7,703 bases of DNA, from positions 176 to 7,878 of the forward strand of contig DBQU01000013.1 of assembly GCA_002305765.1 (NCBI GenBank), read 5' to 3'. Numbering within the stretch: position 1 is the first letter of the stretch; each line of letters begins with the position of its first letter. Origin of the DNA: Deltaproteobacteria bacterium UBA1386. GTDB lineage: Bacteria > Desulfobacterota > Syntrophorhabdia > Syntrophorhabdales > Syntrophorhabdaceae. Below the pieces are notes generated by a model, which was given only the letters and a program-made list of their open reading frames with translations, had not been told where the DNA came from and did not search any database. Made by a program: the position numbers and the translations under genes. Below, piece by piece: positions 1 through 5,701 of this stretch.

Positions 1-111
1 AGAACCAGTGCAGCGAGACGATGATTGACATGTGGGTATCGGGCCTTATGTCTTGATGCGCACTATGCCATTATAATAGCACGATTTGGCCGCATTTGGG
101 GATAAATAATG

Positions 112-190
112 GCGGGTAATGGGTGATAGGAGGAGCCGGTCCACTCGCTTTCCCATGACTATTACCAACGACCCGTTACCCGTAATCCGC
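112..190. repeat. Inverted degenerate heptad repeat element 1
   Basis: The left arm (112-130) and right arm (160-190) are both built from 7-base units of the type GGGTRAY. CGGGTAATGGGT at 113-124 is matched by ACCCGTTACCCG at 171-182, so the transcript could form a 12-bp stem with a single G-U pair and a 46-nt loop. The right arm continues the 7-base periodicity for about four degenerate units on the opposite strand. No T-run follows it, so it is a poor terminator candidate. It lies just upstream of the small-protein/radical SAM pair and resembles the arrays at 1561-1716. The role is unknown; a mobile hairpin-type repeat is one possibility. Confidence 0.5.
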
Positions 191-199
191 TTTACCTTC

Positions 200-229
200 T
201 TGAATACATTGGGGGTTGTGTGGTATGTT
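200..229 (+). promoter_or_regulatory. Possible sigma70 promoter for the small ORF/radical SAM pair
   Basis: TTGAAT (200-205) is followed after 18 bases by TATGTT (224-229). Both boxes are partial matches to the sigma70 consensus. Initiation near 236 would leave a short leader carrying the AAGGAGG ribosome-binding site at 242-248. The match is weak and positional logic is the main support. Confidence 0.25.
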
Positions 230-252
230 GACGAAAACTGTAAGGAGGCCAC

Positions 253-381
253 ATGCCATCTCTTTCCAAGAAGACGGAATTAAAAAGAAAAAGGAAGAAA
301 GCATCCCAGAACCAGAAGAGGAAGAAAGCGATGTCCAAGGCGTCTACCCCGGCATTTCCCGTTCATGTAGACAAGGAATGA
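253..381 (+). CDS. Small lysine-rich protein (42 aa), translationally coupled to radical SAM gene
   Basis: This short ORF begins at ATG 253, four bases after a full AAGGAGG Shine-Dalgarno (242-248). It ends at TGA 379-381, which overlaps the ATG of the radical SAM gene as ATGA. The peptide has 11 Lys and 3 Arg in 42 residues, clustered in two basic blocks (ELKRKRKK near residues 9-16 and QKRKK near 21-25), followed by a distinct TPAFPVHVDKE tail. It has no Cys, no signal peptide and no membrane segment. The strong ribosome-binding site and coupling support real translation. I do not recognise the family. A nucleic-acid- or ribosome-binding peptide fits the charge. A radical SAM substrate or partner is conceivable from the gene order but unproven. 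It could also act only as a leader ORF that delivers ribosomes to the next gene. Confidence 0.65.
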   Translation: MPSLSKKTELKRKRKKASQNQKRKKAMSKASTPAFPVHVDKE

Positions 382-1535
382 GCGACAGGTCCCTGCGATA
401 CGAGATAGGGCCCATACGCCCACCCAACGAAGCCTACAGCCTTCTTGTAAGGTTCACCAGGAACTGTCCCTGGAACAAGTGCCTCTTCTGCCAGGTCTAC
501 AAGGGGAAGCGTTTCGAAAAGCGCTCCCTTGACGAGATCAGGTCGGACATAGATACCATCAAGGCCATCTACGACGACATCAGGGAACTCTCGTGGAAAA
601 AGGGTTTCGGGGGAAAGATCACAGATTCCCTCGTGGAGACGGTGTTCGACAGTCACGTCATCAATGAGAGCTACAAGTCGGTCGCCGTCTGGATGTATTT
701 CGGGTGCAAGAACGTCTTCATTCAGGACGCGAACTCCCTTGCCATGAAGGCCGATGTTCTCATCGAGGCCCTGAGGTATCTGAAGGAGACCTTTCCCACC
801 ATCGACCGCGTTACGTCCTACGCGCGGTCCCGCACGCTGGCCAGGAGCGTGTCGCCGGAAAGCCTGAAGAGAATGAGGGAGGCCGGATTGACAAGGCTCC
901 ACGTGGGCCTGGAATCCGGTCACGATCCTCTCCTCACCTACGTCAACAAGGGGACGACCCGCGAGGACCACATGCTTGCGGGCAGAAAGGTCAAGGAGGC
1001 CGGGATCGAACTCTCAGAATACGTGGTCCTCGGTCTCGGAGGAAAGAAATGGTGGAGGGAACACGCCCTCGATACCGCCGATGTCCTCAACCGCATCGAC
1101 CCCGATTTCATAAGGTTCCGGACTTTGAAAGTGCTGAGGACCATGGCGCTCCACGAAAAACTTGAGACGGGCGATTTTCTCCTCCCCGATGAAGAGGACA
1201 TCCTCCGGGAGGAGAGGCTGCTCATCGAGAACCTCGAGGGGATAGGCAGCTACGTGAAGAGCGATCACATCCTGAACCTCCTGGAAGAGATCGACGGAAG
1301 GCTTCCCTCGGACAAGAAGAAATTTCTCGAGACCATCGATCGTTATTTCAATCTCTCCGGGGAACAAAGGCTCATATTCCGTTTCGGCAGGCGTTCCGGC
1401 ATATATCGATACCTTGACGACCTGGGGGACGAACTCGCCTGTTTTCGCATCAGAAAATCCATCCGGGAAATGGAAGAAAAGGAACCCGGCAGCGTTGAGA
1501 AGGCCATTTCCCTGCTCCTCGAAAATTACATCTGA
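378..1535 (+). CDS. Radical SAM protein (385 aa), function unknown
   Basis: The protein is a radical SAM enzyme, expected to use a [4Fe-4S] cluster to cleave S-adenosylmethionine. The cluster cysteines are C30, C35 and C38 in RNCPWNKCLFC, a CX4CX2C spacing rather than the usual CX3CX2C. Further family-like segments are IRPPNEAYSLL before the cluster motif, FIQDANSLAMKAD (about 114-126), SYARSRTLA (147-155) and the Elp3/HemN-like GLTRLHVGLESG (170-181), with a YVVLGLGG segment near 215-222. No extra cysteine cluster typical of a SPASM domain is seen at the C terminus. ATG 378 is preferred because it forms the ATGA overlap with the small ORF and starts just before the conserved region. The frame is open further upstream (TTG 216, ATG 225), but that would add an acidic/lysine-rich stretch read out of frame with the small gene. 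AAGGA abuts the ATG directly, so translation probably depends on coupling. The substrate is unknown. Confidence 0.9.
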   Translation: MSDRSLRYEIGPIRPPNEAYSLLVRFTRNCPWNKCLFCQVYKGKRFEKRSLDEIRSDIDTIKAIYDDIRELSWKKGFGGKITDSLVETVFDSHVINESYKSVAVWMYFGCKNVFIQDANSLAMKADVLIEALRYLKETFPTIDRVTSYARSRTLARSVSPESLKRMREAGLTRLHVGLESGHDPLLTYVNKGTTREDHMLAGRKVKEAGIELSEYVVLGLGGKKWWREHALDTADVLNRIDPDFIRFRTLKVLRTMALHEKLETGDFLLPDEEDILREERLLIENLEGIGSYVKSDHILNLLEEIDGRLPSDKKKFLETIDRYFNLSGEQRLIFRFGRRSGIYRYLDDLGDELACFRIRKSIREMEEKEPGSVEKAISLLLENYI

Positions 1536-1560
1536 AAAAAGACGGTCCCAGGAACAAGGC

Positions 1561-1723
1561 GGTCGCGAGTTGCGAGTTGCGGGTCAAAGACCAAAAGAGC
1601 ATAGCAAGGCGCAAGGATGTGATGCACTGGTCAATAATTGCGTTGACAACCGATCTCCTTCCGCAGTCCTTTTTGGCAACCCGCAACCCGCAACCCGCAA
1701 CCCGCAACCCGCAACCTTTTTTT
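1561..1723 (+). terminator. Long-loop terminator-like structure built from inverted heptad arrays (element 2)
   Basis: The left arm at 1561-1584 is made of GTTGCGA/GTTGCGG units. It can pair with 1693-1716 at 21 of 24 positions, and a run of seven T (1717-1723) follows directly. It sits 25 bases after the radical SAM stop, where a terminator is expected. The loop of about 108 bases is far longer than in a standard intrinsic terminator. Because the right arm contains five identical units, several pairing registers are possible. The termination role is inference; the repeats and T-run are seen directly. Confidence 0.4.
1675..1715. repeat. Tandem heptanucleotide repeat (CCGCAAC)5 plus a partial copy
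   Basis: Five exact tandem copies of CCGCAAC occupy 1681-1715, preceded by a partial copy, GGCAAC (1675-1680). About 95 bases away at 1565-1584 the same unit occurs inverted as GTTGCGA, GTTGCGA, GTTGCGG. Such a simple-sequence array could vary in copy number by slippage. It is intergenic, so a change would not shift any reading frame but would alter the spacing upstream of the sensor kinase gene. Confidence 0.85.
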
Positions 1724-1728
1724 GTTTA

Positions 1729-1761
1729 TTGACATTTGACGATGGTCCGTGAGAGTATTTT
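1729..1761 (+). promoter_or_regulatory. Possible promoter for the sensor kinase/regulator operon
   Basis: A perfect TTGACA (1729-1734) lies just after the T-run that ends the heptad element. The best -10-like box, TATTTT (1756-1761), is 21 bases away, longer than the ideal 17. If used, transcription would start near 1768, just before ATG 1775, and the upstream candidate starts (TTG 1736, ATG 1742) would be untranscribed. The spacing makes this uncertain. Confidence 0.22.
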
Positions 1762-1774
1762 TCCTGTCGTTGCC

Positions 1775-3931
1775 ATGAAAAAGGGGGCTTTTGGGCTTCG
1801 GCTTTGTCTCTCGTCAATGATGACCTTTCGCGGAAAACTTCTATTTGTGTTCTCGATGATCGCTTCGTCGGGGGTGGTGTTGTCCTCGCTGCTCACACAC
1901 AGGTCGGCAAGCAAACGACTCGGGTCGGCGGCGAGGATGGAGATGGAGCGCACAGCGGCGCTGATCGCCAGGCAGAGCGAGACCACCCTCGATGTCTTCG
2001 CTTCCGGCATCCGGTCGCTGGCCCGTGAGGACTGTGTTCGCCGGGCGATCCTTCGTCCACGGGCCGCCGCTGTGATCGACGAGGTTTGCGGGCGCTTCCG
2101 GGAGATCGCTCACGAGGCGAAGGTGTACCAGTCGATAAACCTTCATGATCGCGACGGCGGCTGTGTGGCCTCGTCGTTCCCGGACCGTGTGGGCCTCGAG
2201 AGCATGCGGAGGGACGTGGTGGCACGTCCTGACTTCCTTTCCGCCATGAAGGGAGAGGCGGTCGTGTCCCAGATCTTTGTCAGCCGGGGAACGGGCCGGC
2301 CCGTCATAGTCATCTCGGCCCCCGTTGAGATCGGCGGCACCGTTCCCGGTGTCGTGCGCGCGGTCGTGGACCTCACCTACTTCAACGACTACATTCTGAC
2401 CCCCCAGGACTATGTTCACGGGGGAAAGGCCTACATCTTTGACCCGAACCTCGACAGGGAGGTCCCCGACGGTTGGAAGCCCCACAATATCATCGAGGCG
2501 AGGGCATACGAACAGCCCGGCATCCCCATCCCCGAGGACATGCTTCAGCGCGGGAGCGGATTCGTCCGCTACCCCTCGGCGCGGGGTGAGCAACTGGCGG
2601 CGTTCTGCAGGACACCGCGGCCCGAATGGTTCTTTGTTGTAGAAAAACCGCGGAAGGACACCATGAGACCCATACACGCCATGGGAAGGGTGACGGCGGG
2701 GACGCTCATCAGCATGCTCTTCGGTGTGTGGGGGGGAGCTCTCGCCGTGGCGAGCCCGCTGCTCACGAGACTCGGCCAGTGCATGGACATGGCCCGCGAT
2801 ATCGAGATGGGACGTCTCGAGCGGCGTGTGGAGGTCAGGGGCACCGATGAGGTCGCCCGCCTGGGAAAGGGGCTCAATGCGATGGCCGACAGCCTCGAGG
2901 AGAGTCACGCGGCGCTTGAAGAGGCTGAACGCCTGTACAGGAGTATCTTCGAGAATGCGATGGAAGGGATATTCATCATGGACCCCGGTGGTCTTCTCGT
3001 GAACGTAAACCCGGCCTTTGCCCACCTGGTTGGCCGCGAAGATCCGGCGCAGGTGAGGGGAACCAGCATGGCCGACCATTGCGGCGCTGATGTGAGTTCC
3101 CTTCTTCTCGGGGAATTGCGGAGGTCGGGCAGCGTCAGGGGCCTGGAGGTCAACCTGGCGCGGAGCGACGGGTCGAGAAGGACGGGTGTCATATACGCCA
3201 GGGCGGACCGTGACGGAGAAGGGGCGTTGATCAGGGCCCAGGGTCTGCTCAATGACATCACCGAAAGGAAAGAGGTCGAAGAGGAGCGCCACAGAGCGCA
3301 GGAGGCCCAGCGAAGGTTCGTTGAGGCCCAACTGGAGACGCTGAGGTACCAGATCAATCCCCATTTCCTTTTCAATGTCCTCAATTCCCTGGATGCCCTT
3401 TCGAAAACAGACCCGGAACGCATCAGCGAACTTGTGCGGCAGCTCTCCCGGTACCTGCGCTCCACTCTCTCGTCGCGGGAGTCGGGACTTACACCCCTCG
3501 AAAAGGAAATGAGCACCATCGAAAGCTATCTGAGCCTGGAGAAGGTCCGGTTCGAGGAGGACCTGGTCGTCTCTGTCAGTATGCCCGAGGAAATAGGGGA
3601 CGCCCTGGTTCCCGAACTGCTCATACAGCCCGTCGTGGAGAATGCCGTGAAGCACGGGATGAAGACATCGTTCCTTCCTCTTCGGGTTGATGTGGCGTGC
3701 AGGGCGGCAGGCGAGCACGTGATGATCGAGGTCGCGAACACGGGGAAGTGGATCGCCCGGGACACCGCAGCGGATGCAGGAAAGGGCGGTATCGGGCTTG
3801 AGAACATACGCACACGGCTTGAGCTTACCTATGGTGACCGATATGGCCTTGAGATCGGCGGGTCAGACGACAGGGTGGTGGTCACCATCGAAATCCCTCT
3901 AAGAGGAGACAAGAATGAAGAAGGACTCTGA
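1775..3931 (+). CDS. LytS-type membrane sensor histidine kinase (dCache-HAMP-PAS-His_kinase-HATPase)
   Basis: The protein is an inner-membrane sensor kinase expected to autophosphorylate on histidine and pass the phosphate to the regulator encoded next. In numbering from ATG 1775 (718 aa), a first membrane segment lies at about 18-40. A periplasmic double-Cache-like region follows, with VVARPDFLSAMKGEAV and TGRPVIVISAPV near 148-185. A second membrane segment lies at about 306-328, then a HAMP linker (about 329-383), a PAS domain (about 385-500, SIFENAMEGIFIMDPGG) and a short coiled helix. The His_kinase motif is LRYQINPHFLFNVLNSLD with phospho-acceptor H530, and the N box is QPVVENAVKHG (N623). 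The ATP-lid region reads GGIGLENIRTRLEL. Where many kinases have DxGxG, this one has VANTGKW, a variant I recall from LytS/YehU-type kinases. No start has a clear ribosome-binding site: TTG 1736, ATG 1742, ATG 1775, ATG 1817 and ATG 1820 are all possible. The 3' end overlaps the regulator gene by 17 bases. The ligand is unknown. Confidence 0.9.
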   Translation: MKKGAFGLRLCLSSMMTFRGKLLFVFSMIASSGVVLSSLLTHRSASKRLGSAARMEMERTAALIARQSETTLDVFASGIRSLAREDCVRRAILRPRAAAVIDEVCGRFREIAHEAKVYQSINLHDRDGGCVASSFPDRVGLESMRRDVVARPDFLSAMKGEAVVSQIFVSRGTGRPVIVISAPVEIGGTVPGVVRAVVDLTYFNDYILTPQDYVHGGKAYIFDPNLDREVPDGWKPHNIIEARAYEQPGIPIPEDMLQRGSGFVRYPSARGEQLAAFCRTPRPEWFFVVEKPRKDTMRPIHAMGRVTAGTLISMLFGVWGGALAVASPLLTRLGQCMDMARDIEMGRLERRVEVRGTDEVARLGKGLNAMADSLEESHAALEEAERLYRSIFENAMEGIFIMDPGGLLVNVNPAFAHLVGREDPAQVRGTSMADHCGADVSSLLLGELRRSGSVRGLEVNLARSDGSRRTGVIYARADRDGEGALIRAQGLLNDITERKEVEEERHRAQEAQRRFVEAQLETLRYQINPHFLFNVLNSLDALSKTDPERISELVRQLSRYLRSTLSSRESGLTPLEKEMSTIESYLSLEKVRFEEDLVVSVSMPEEIGDALVPELLIQPVVENAVKHGMKTSFLPLRVDVACRAAGEHVMIEVANTGKWIARDTAADAGKGGIGLENIRTRLELTYGDRYGLEIGGSDDRVVVTIEIPLRGDKNEEGL

Positions 3932-4712
3932 CGAGATCCGGGCACTCATCGTTGACGATGAACGGCTTGCACGGGAGAACCTGAAGGAACTGCTGAAAGA
4001 CCAGTGGGACGTCAGGGTGGTCGGCGAGGCAAGGAACGCGGACGAGGCGGAAAGGATGATCGCCGCCCTCGATCCCAACCTGGTATTCCTGGACATCCAG
4101 ATGCCGGGAGGATCGGGGTTCGACCTCCTCGCGCGCCTGGAAGATACGCCTTCCATCATCTTCGTTACGGCCTTCGACCAGTACGCCATACGGGCGTTCG
4201 AGGTCAACGCGTTGGATTACCTCCTGAAACCCATCGAACCGGAACGTCTCAGGAACGCGTTGAGAAGGGCGGCGTTCCGTTTGCCTTCCTTCGATCCCGC
4301 GGGAGAGATCTTTTCCGCTGCCGATCAGGTCTTCCTCAATACCGGAAAGAAGGCGTCTTTTGTGTCCGCGAGCAACATCGTGGCCATCTTCTCCGAGAGG
4401 AACTATACCAATGTCCACACCATCCAGGGAGAGCGCTTCATGGTCCGGTCATCGCTGAGAGACTGGGAGAGGCGCCTGCCCGCGGACATGTTCGTCCTCC
4501 TCGACCGTTCGACGATCATCAACAGGAACCACGTCGAGCTGTGGACCCTTCACGCCAGGAAAGCGGAACTCAAAATGACGGGCCTGGCCGAGCCGATCGA
4601 ACTGGGGAGGGCAGCCTATACCCGGTTTAAGGAACTGATCGTCGCCCCGAAAGCGAAAGGTCAGGGAGCCGGGAAGGATGCTAGGGGAGAAGGTGAAGCG
4701 GAGACGGCGTAA
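3915..4712 (+). CDS. LytTR-family response regulator (265 aa)
   Basis: This is a DNA-binding response regulator, the cognate partner of the LytS-type kinase. The receiver domain (about 8-122) carries the acidic pair D14/D15 in LIVDDERLAR, phospho-acceptor D60 in VFLDIQMPG, T85 in FVTAFD and K105 in YLLKPIEP. The LytTR DNA-binding domain (about 140-243) shows the family pattern IVAIFSERNYTNVHT and DMFVLLDRSTIINRNHVE. A short low-complexity Lys/Gly/Glu tail (about 246-265) ends the protein. ATG 3915 follows an AGAGGAG ribosome-binding site and lies inside the last codons of the kinase gene, a 17-base overlap that implies one operon. LytTR proteins usually bind direct repeats near target promoters; I could not identify such a pair in this window. 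Confidence 0.93.
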   Translation: MKKDSDEIRALIVDDERLARENLKELLKDQWDVRVVGEARNADEAERMIAALDPNLVFLDIQMPGGSGFDLLARLEDTPSIIFVTAFDQYAIRAFEVNALDYLLKPIEPERLRNALRRAAFRLPSFDPAGEIFSAADQVFLNTGKKASFVSASNIVAIFSERNYTNVHTIQGERFMVRSSLRDWERRLPADMFVLLDRSTIINRNHVELWTLHARKAELKMTGLAEPIELGRAAYTRFKELIVAPKAKGQGAGKDARGEGEAETA

Positions 4713-4825
4713 AGGATTGCTGTTTGAGCACTTCATCGGGCACGATCGTACAATGATACTGGCACCCTCCTTTCTTGTCATATAAAATCCATTTCTACAA
4801 ACCCCTGTAGTCGCACCATTCCAAC

Positions 4826-5046
4826 AGGCCGGGACATGCCAACACCATCGTGTCTGCACAAGTCCCGGCCTCCTTGTCCTCGCTATCACGGACTGTTCTG
4901 TGATTCGTCACTAATCAGGTCTGGTCTGTCCCTCTGTCTCACGCGGACCCCGATAATCCGGTAGAATTGTATCCGCAAACCCCAATGTTTCATCATCCCA
5001 CCAAGCCGGGGCACATTCACCTGGGGGGGAGTGGGTGCCCCGGCTT
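4826..5046 (+). ncRNA. Candidate structured RNA (two strong GC stems and two smaller ones)
   Basis: AGGCCGGGAC (4826-4835) pairs perfectly with GTCCCGGCCT (4862-4871). AAGCCGGGGCAC (5003-5014) pairs perfectly with GTGCCCCGGCTT (5035-5046). Two smaller stems lie between them. The two strong stems share a GCCGGG/CCCGGC core, so their arms could swap partners and form an alternative fold. I do not recognise any known riboswitch class. The strand is assumed from the direction of the flanking genes. The stems are seen in the sequence; that they form a functional RNA is inference. Confidence 0.25.
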
Positions 5047-5165
5047 CCCCAAAAGCAGTCACCCGCTAACACAGTCCCGGAGACCTTGAATGACCTCTGG
5101 ATGGCTTGTCGGCAACCCCGGCGGGTCGATTCGGCACATAGCCTCTCGGACCCTCCGCCAGACTG

Positions 5166-5181
5166 GATAGGATACCCTATC
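5166..5181. promoter_or_regulatory. Short perfect palindrome upstream of the 62-aa gene
   Basis: GATAGG-ATAC-CCTATC is a perfect 6-bp inverted repeat ending 24 bases before ATG 5206. It overlaps TATCAT (5178-5183), a 5-of-6 match to a -10 box, though no good -35 box sits 16-18 bases upstream. It could be an operator or a small leader hairpin. Confidence 0.25.
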
Positions 5182-5205
5182 ATTACAACAACGAGGGAGG
5201 ACGAT

Positions 5206-5394
5206 ATGCTCATGAAATTGTCTTTAAGGAAGGGCGGGACGAAATGGGTGGACCACAATGAAGCCAGAATGCTCCAGAGACAGGGACAGGTCATCTGCGT
5301 TCTCGCCATAAAGAACGAGGAGCTTGCCGAGTTTCCGCCTTTCTGCAGCATGAGGAACGACTACTGCAGTTCCTGTATTTCGCTGCCCGACTAG
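5206..5394 (+). CDS. Small protein with C-terminal cysteines (62 aa), unknown
   Basis: ATG 5206 follows a strong GGGAGG ribosome-binding site (5195-5200) at five bases. The frame is open further upstream, but no other start has comparable support. The N-terminal half is basic and polar (MLMKLSLRKGGTKWVDHNEA). The middle (about residues 27-36, GQVICVLAIK) looks like a beta strand. The C-terminal part carries C47, C54 and C57 as PPFCSMRNDYCSSC, a CX6CX2C pattern that with C31 could bind a metal or form disulfides. No signal peptide or membrane segment is evident. I do not recognise the family. It precedes another small gene by 114 bases on the same strand and follows the hairpin-rich stretch. 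A target of the upstream LytTR regulator is possible but only from position. Confidence 0.65.
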   Translation: MLMKLSLRKGGTKWVDHNEARMLQRQGQVICVLAIKNEELAEFPPFCSMRNDYCSSCISLPD

Positions 5395-5508
5395 AGGGTG
5401 CGCGTAGCCCGGATGTGGCCTGCGGCTTTGTGAACTGTTATGTGGCGGGGACAGCATGTTCGAGTGCCCGCGACGGAACAGCAGGTCGCCAGATAAGGGA
5501 GGATAGCG

Positions 5509-5688
5509 ATGGAAGGCAATCGAAAGGAGAACGTCACATTCCTCGGGCTTCAGAGGGTGCCGCGGGGAGAAGCACTCGTTCTGGTGAACAACGAAAGCGG
5601 GAGTACCGTCACATATGACCCCGCCAGGCACAACATTATAAACATGGATGGATACATCCGTTCCGTCCTGGCGTCAAGGCACAGGTGA
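5509..5688 (+). CDS. Small hypothetical protein (59 aa)
   Basis: ATG 5509 is preceded by AAGGGAGG, ending at 5502, with six bases between. The peptide has a strand-rich look: NVTFLGLQRVPRGEALVLVNN, then STVTYDPARHNIINMDGYIRSVLASRHR. It has no cysteine, no signal peptide and no membrane segment. The length and regular codons support a real small gene, and it probably shares a transcript with the 62-aa gene upstream. Its TGA is 13 bases from the stop of the convergent cobA-hemD gene, and I see no clear terminator between them. I do not recognise the family and assign no function. Confidence 0.6.
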   Translation: MEGNRKENVTFLGLQRVPRGEALVLVNNESGSTVTYDPARHNIINMDGYIRSVLASRHR

Positions 5689-5701
5689 GGAGACGCTTGC
5701 C

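Larger units (their letters stand above)
4713..5205 (+). other. Gene-free 493-bp stretch with several hairpins
   Basis: I see no supportable gene here: the short ORFs lack ribosome-binding sites and recognisable content. The stretch contains CTACA/TGTAG (4795-4810), a 10-bp stem (4826-4835 with 4862-4871), an 8-bp stem with one G-U pair and a CTGT loop (4885-4904), GCGGA/TCCGC (4943-4976), a 12-bp stem (5003-5014 with 5035-5046) and GATAGG/CCTATC (5166-5181). None of the strong stems is followed by a T-run on either strand, so they do not look like intrinsic terminators. AGTCCCGG-NNN-CCTTG-type sequence occurs at both 4861-4876 and 5073-5088 (13 of 16 identical). A long leader or structured RNA for the small gene at 5206 is plausible. 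Confidence 0.6.

Noticed and set aside
3..56. Open frame from the left edge ending at TGA 54-56, possibly the C terminus of an upstream gene
   Set aside because: Only 17 codons are visible, with no recognisable motif, so it cannot be told from chance.
72..77. TATAAT box upstream of the small ORF
   Set aside because: No acceptable -35 box lies at 16-18 bases on either strand; TTGATG at 53-58 is only 13 bases away.
216..377. Upstream extension of the radical SAM frame (TTG 216 or ATG 225)
   Set aside because: It has no ribosome-binding site, and the added residues are read out of frame with the well-supported small ORF at 253-381. The ATGA overlap supports 378.
1841..3718. 625-codon open frame antisense to the sensor kinase
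   Set aside because: It is a by-product of GC-rich codon use opposite a clear kinase gene, with no start signal or recognisable domain.
4760..4775. Sigma54-like promoter, TGGCAC-N5-TTTCT
   Set aside because: The -12 element lacks the G of the conserved GC, and neither an enhancer-binding regulator nor a well-placed gene start supports it.
4836..4964. Short + strand ORF starting at ATG inside the loop of the 10-bp hairpin
   Set aside because: It has no proper ribosome-binding site, an unnatural composition and an overlap with several stems.
5415..5618. GTG-initiated frame with several cysteines between the two small genes
   Set aside because: It overlaps the better supported 59-aa gene in another frame, lacks a ribosome-binding site and becomes low-quality Arg/Gly-rich sequence.
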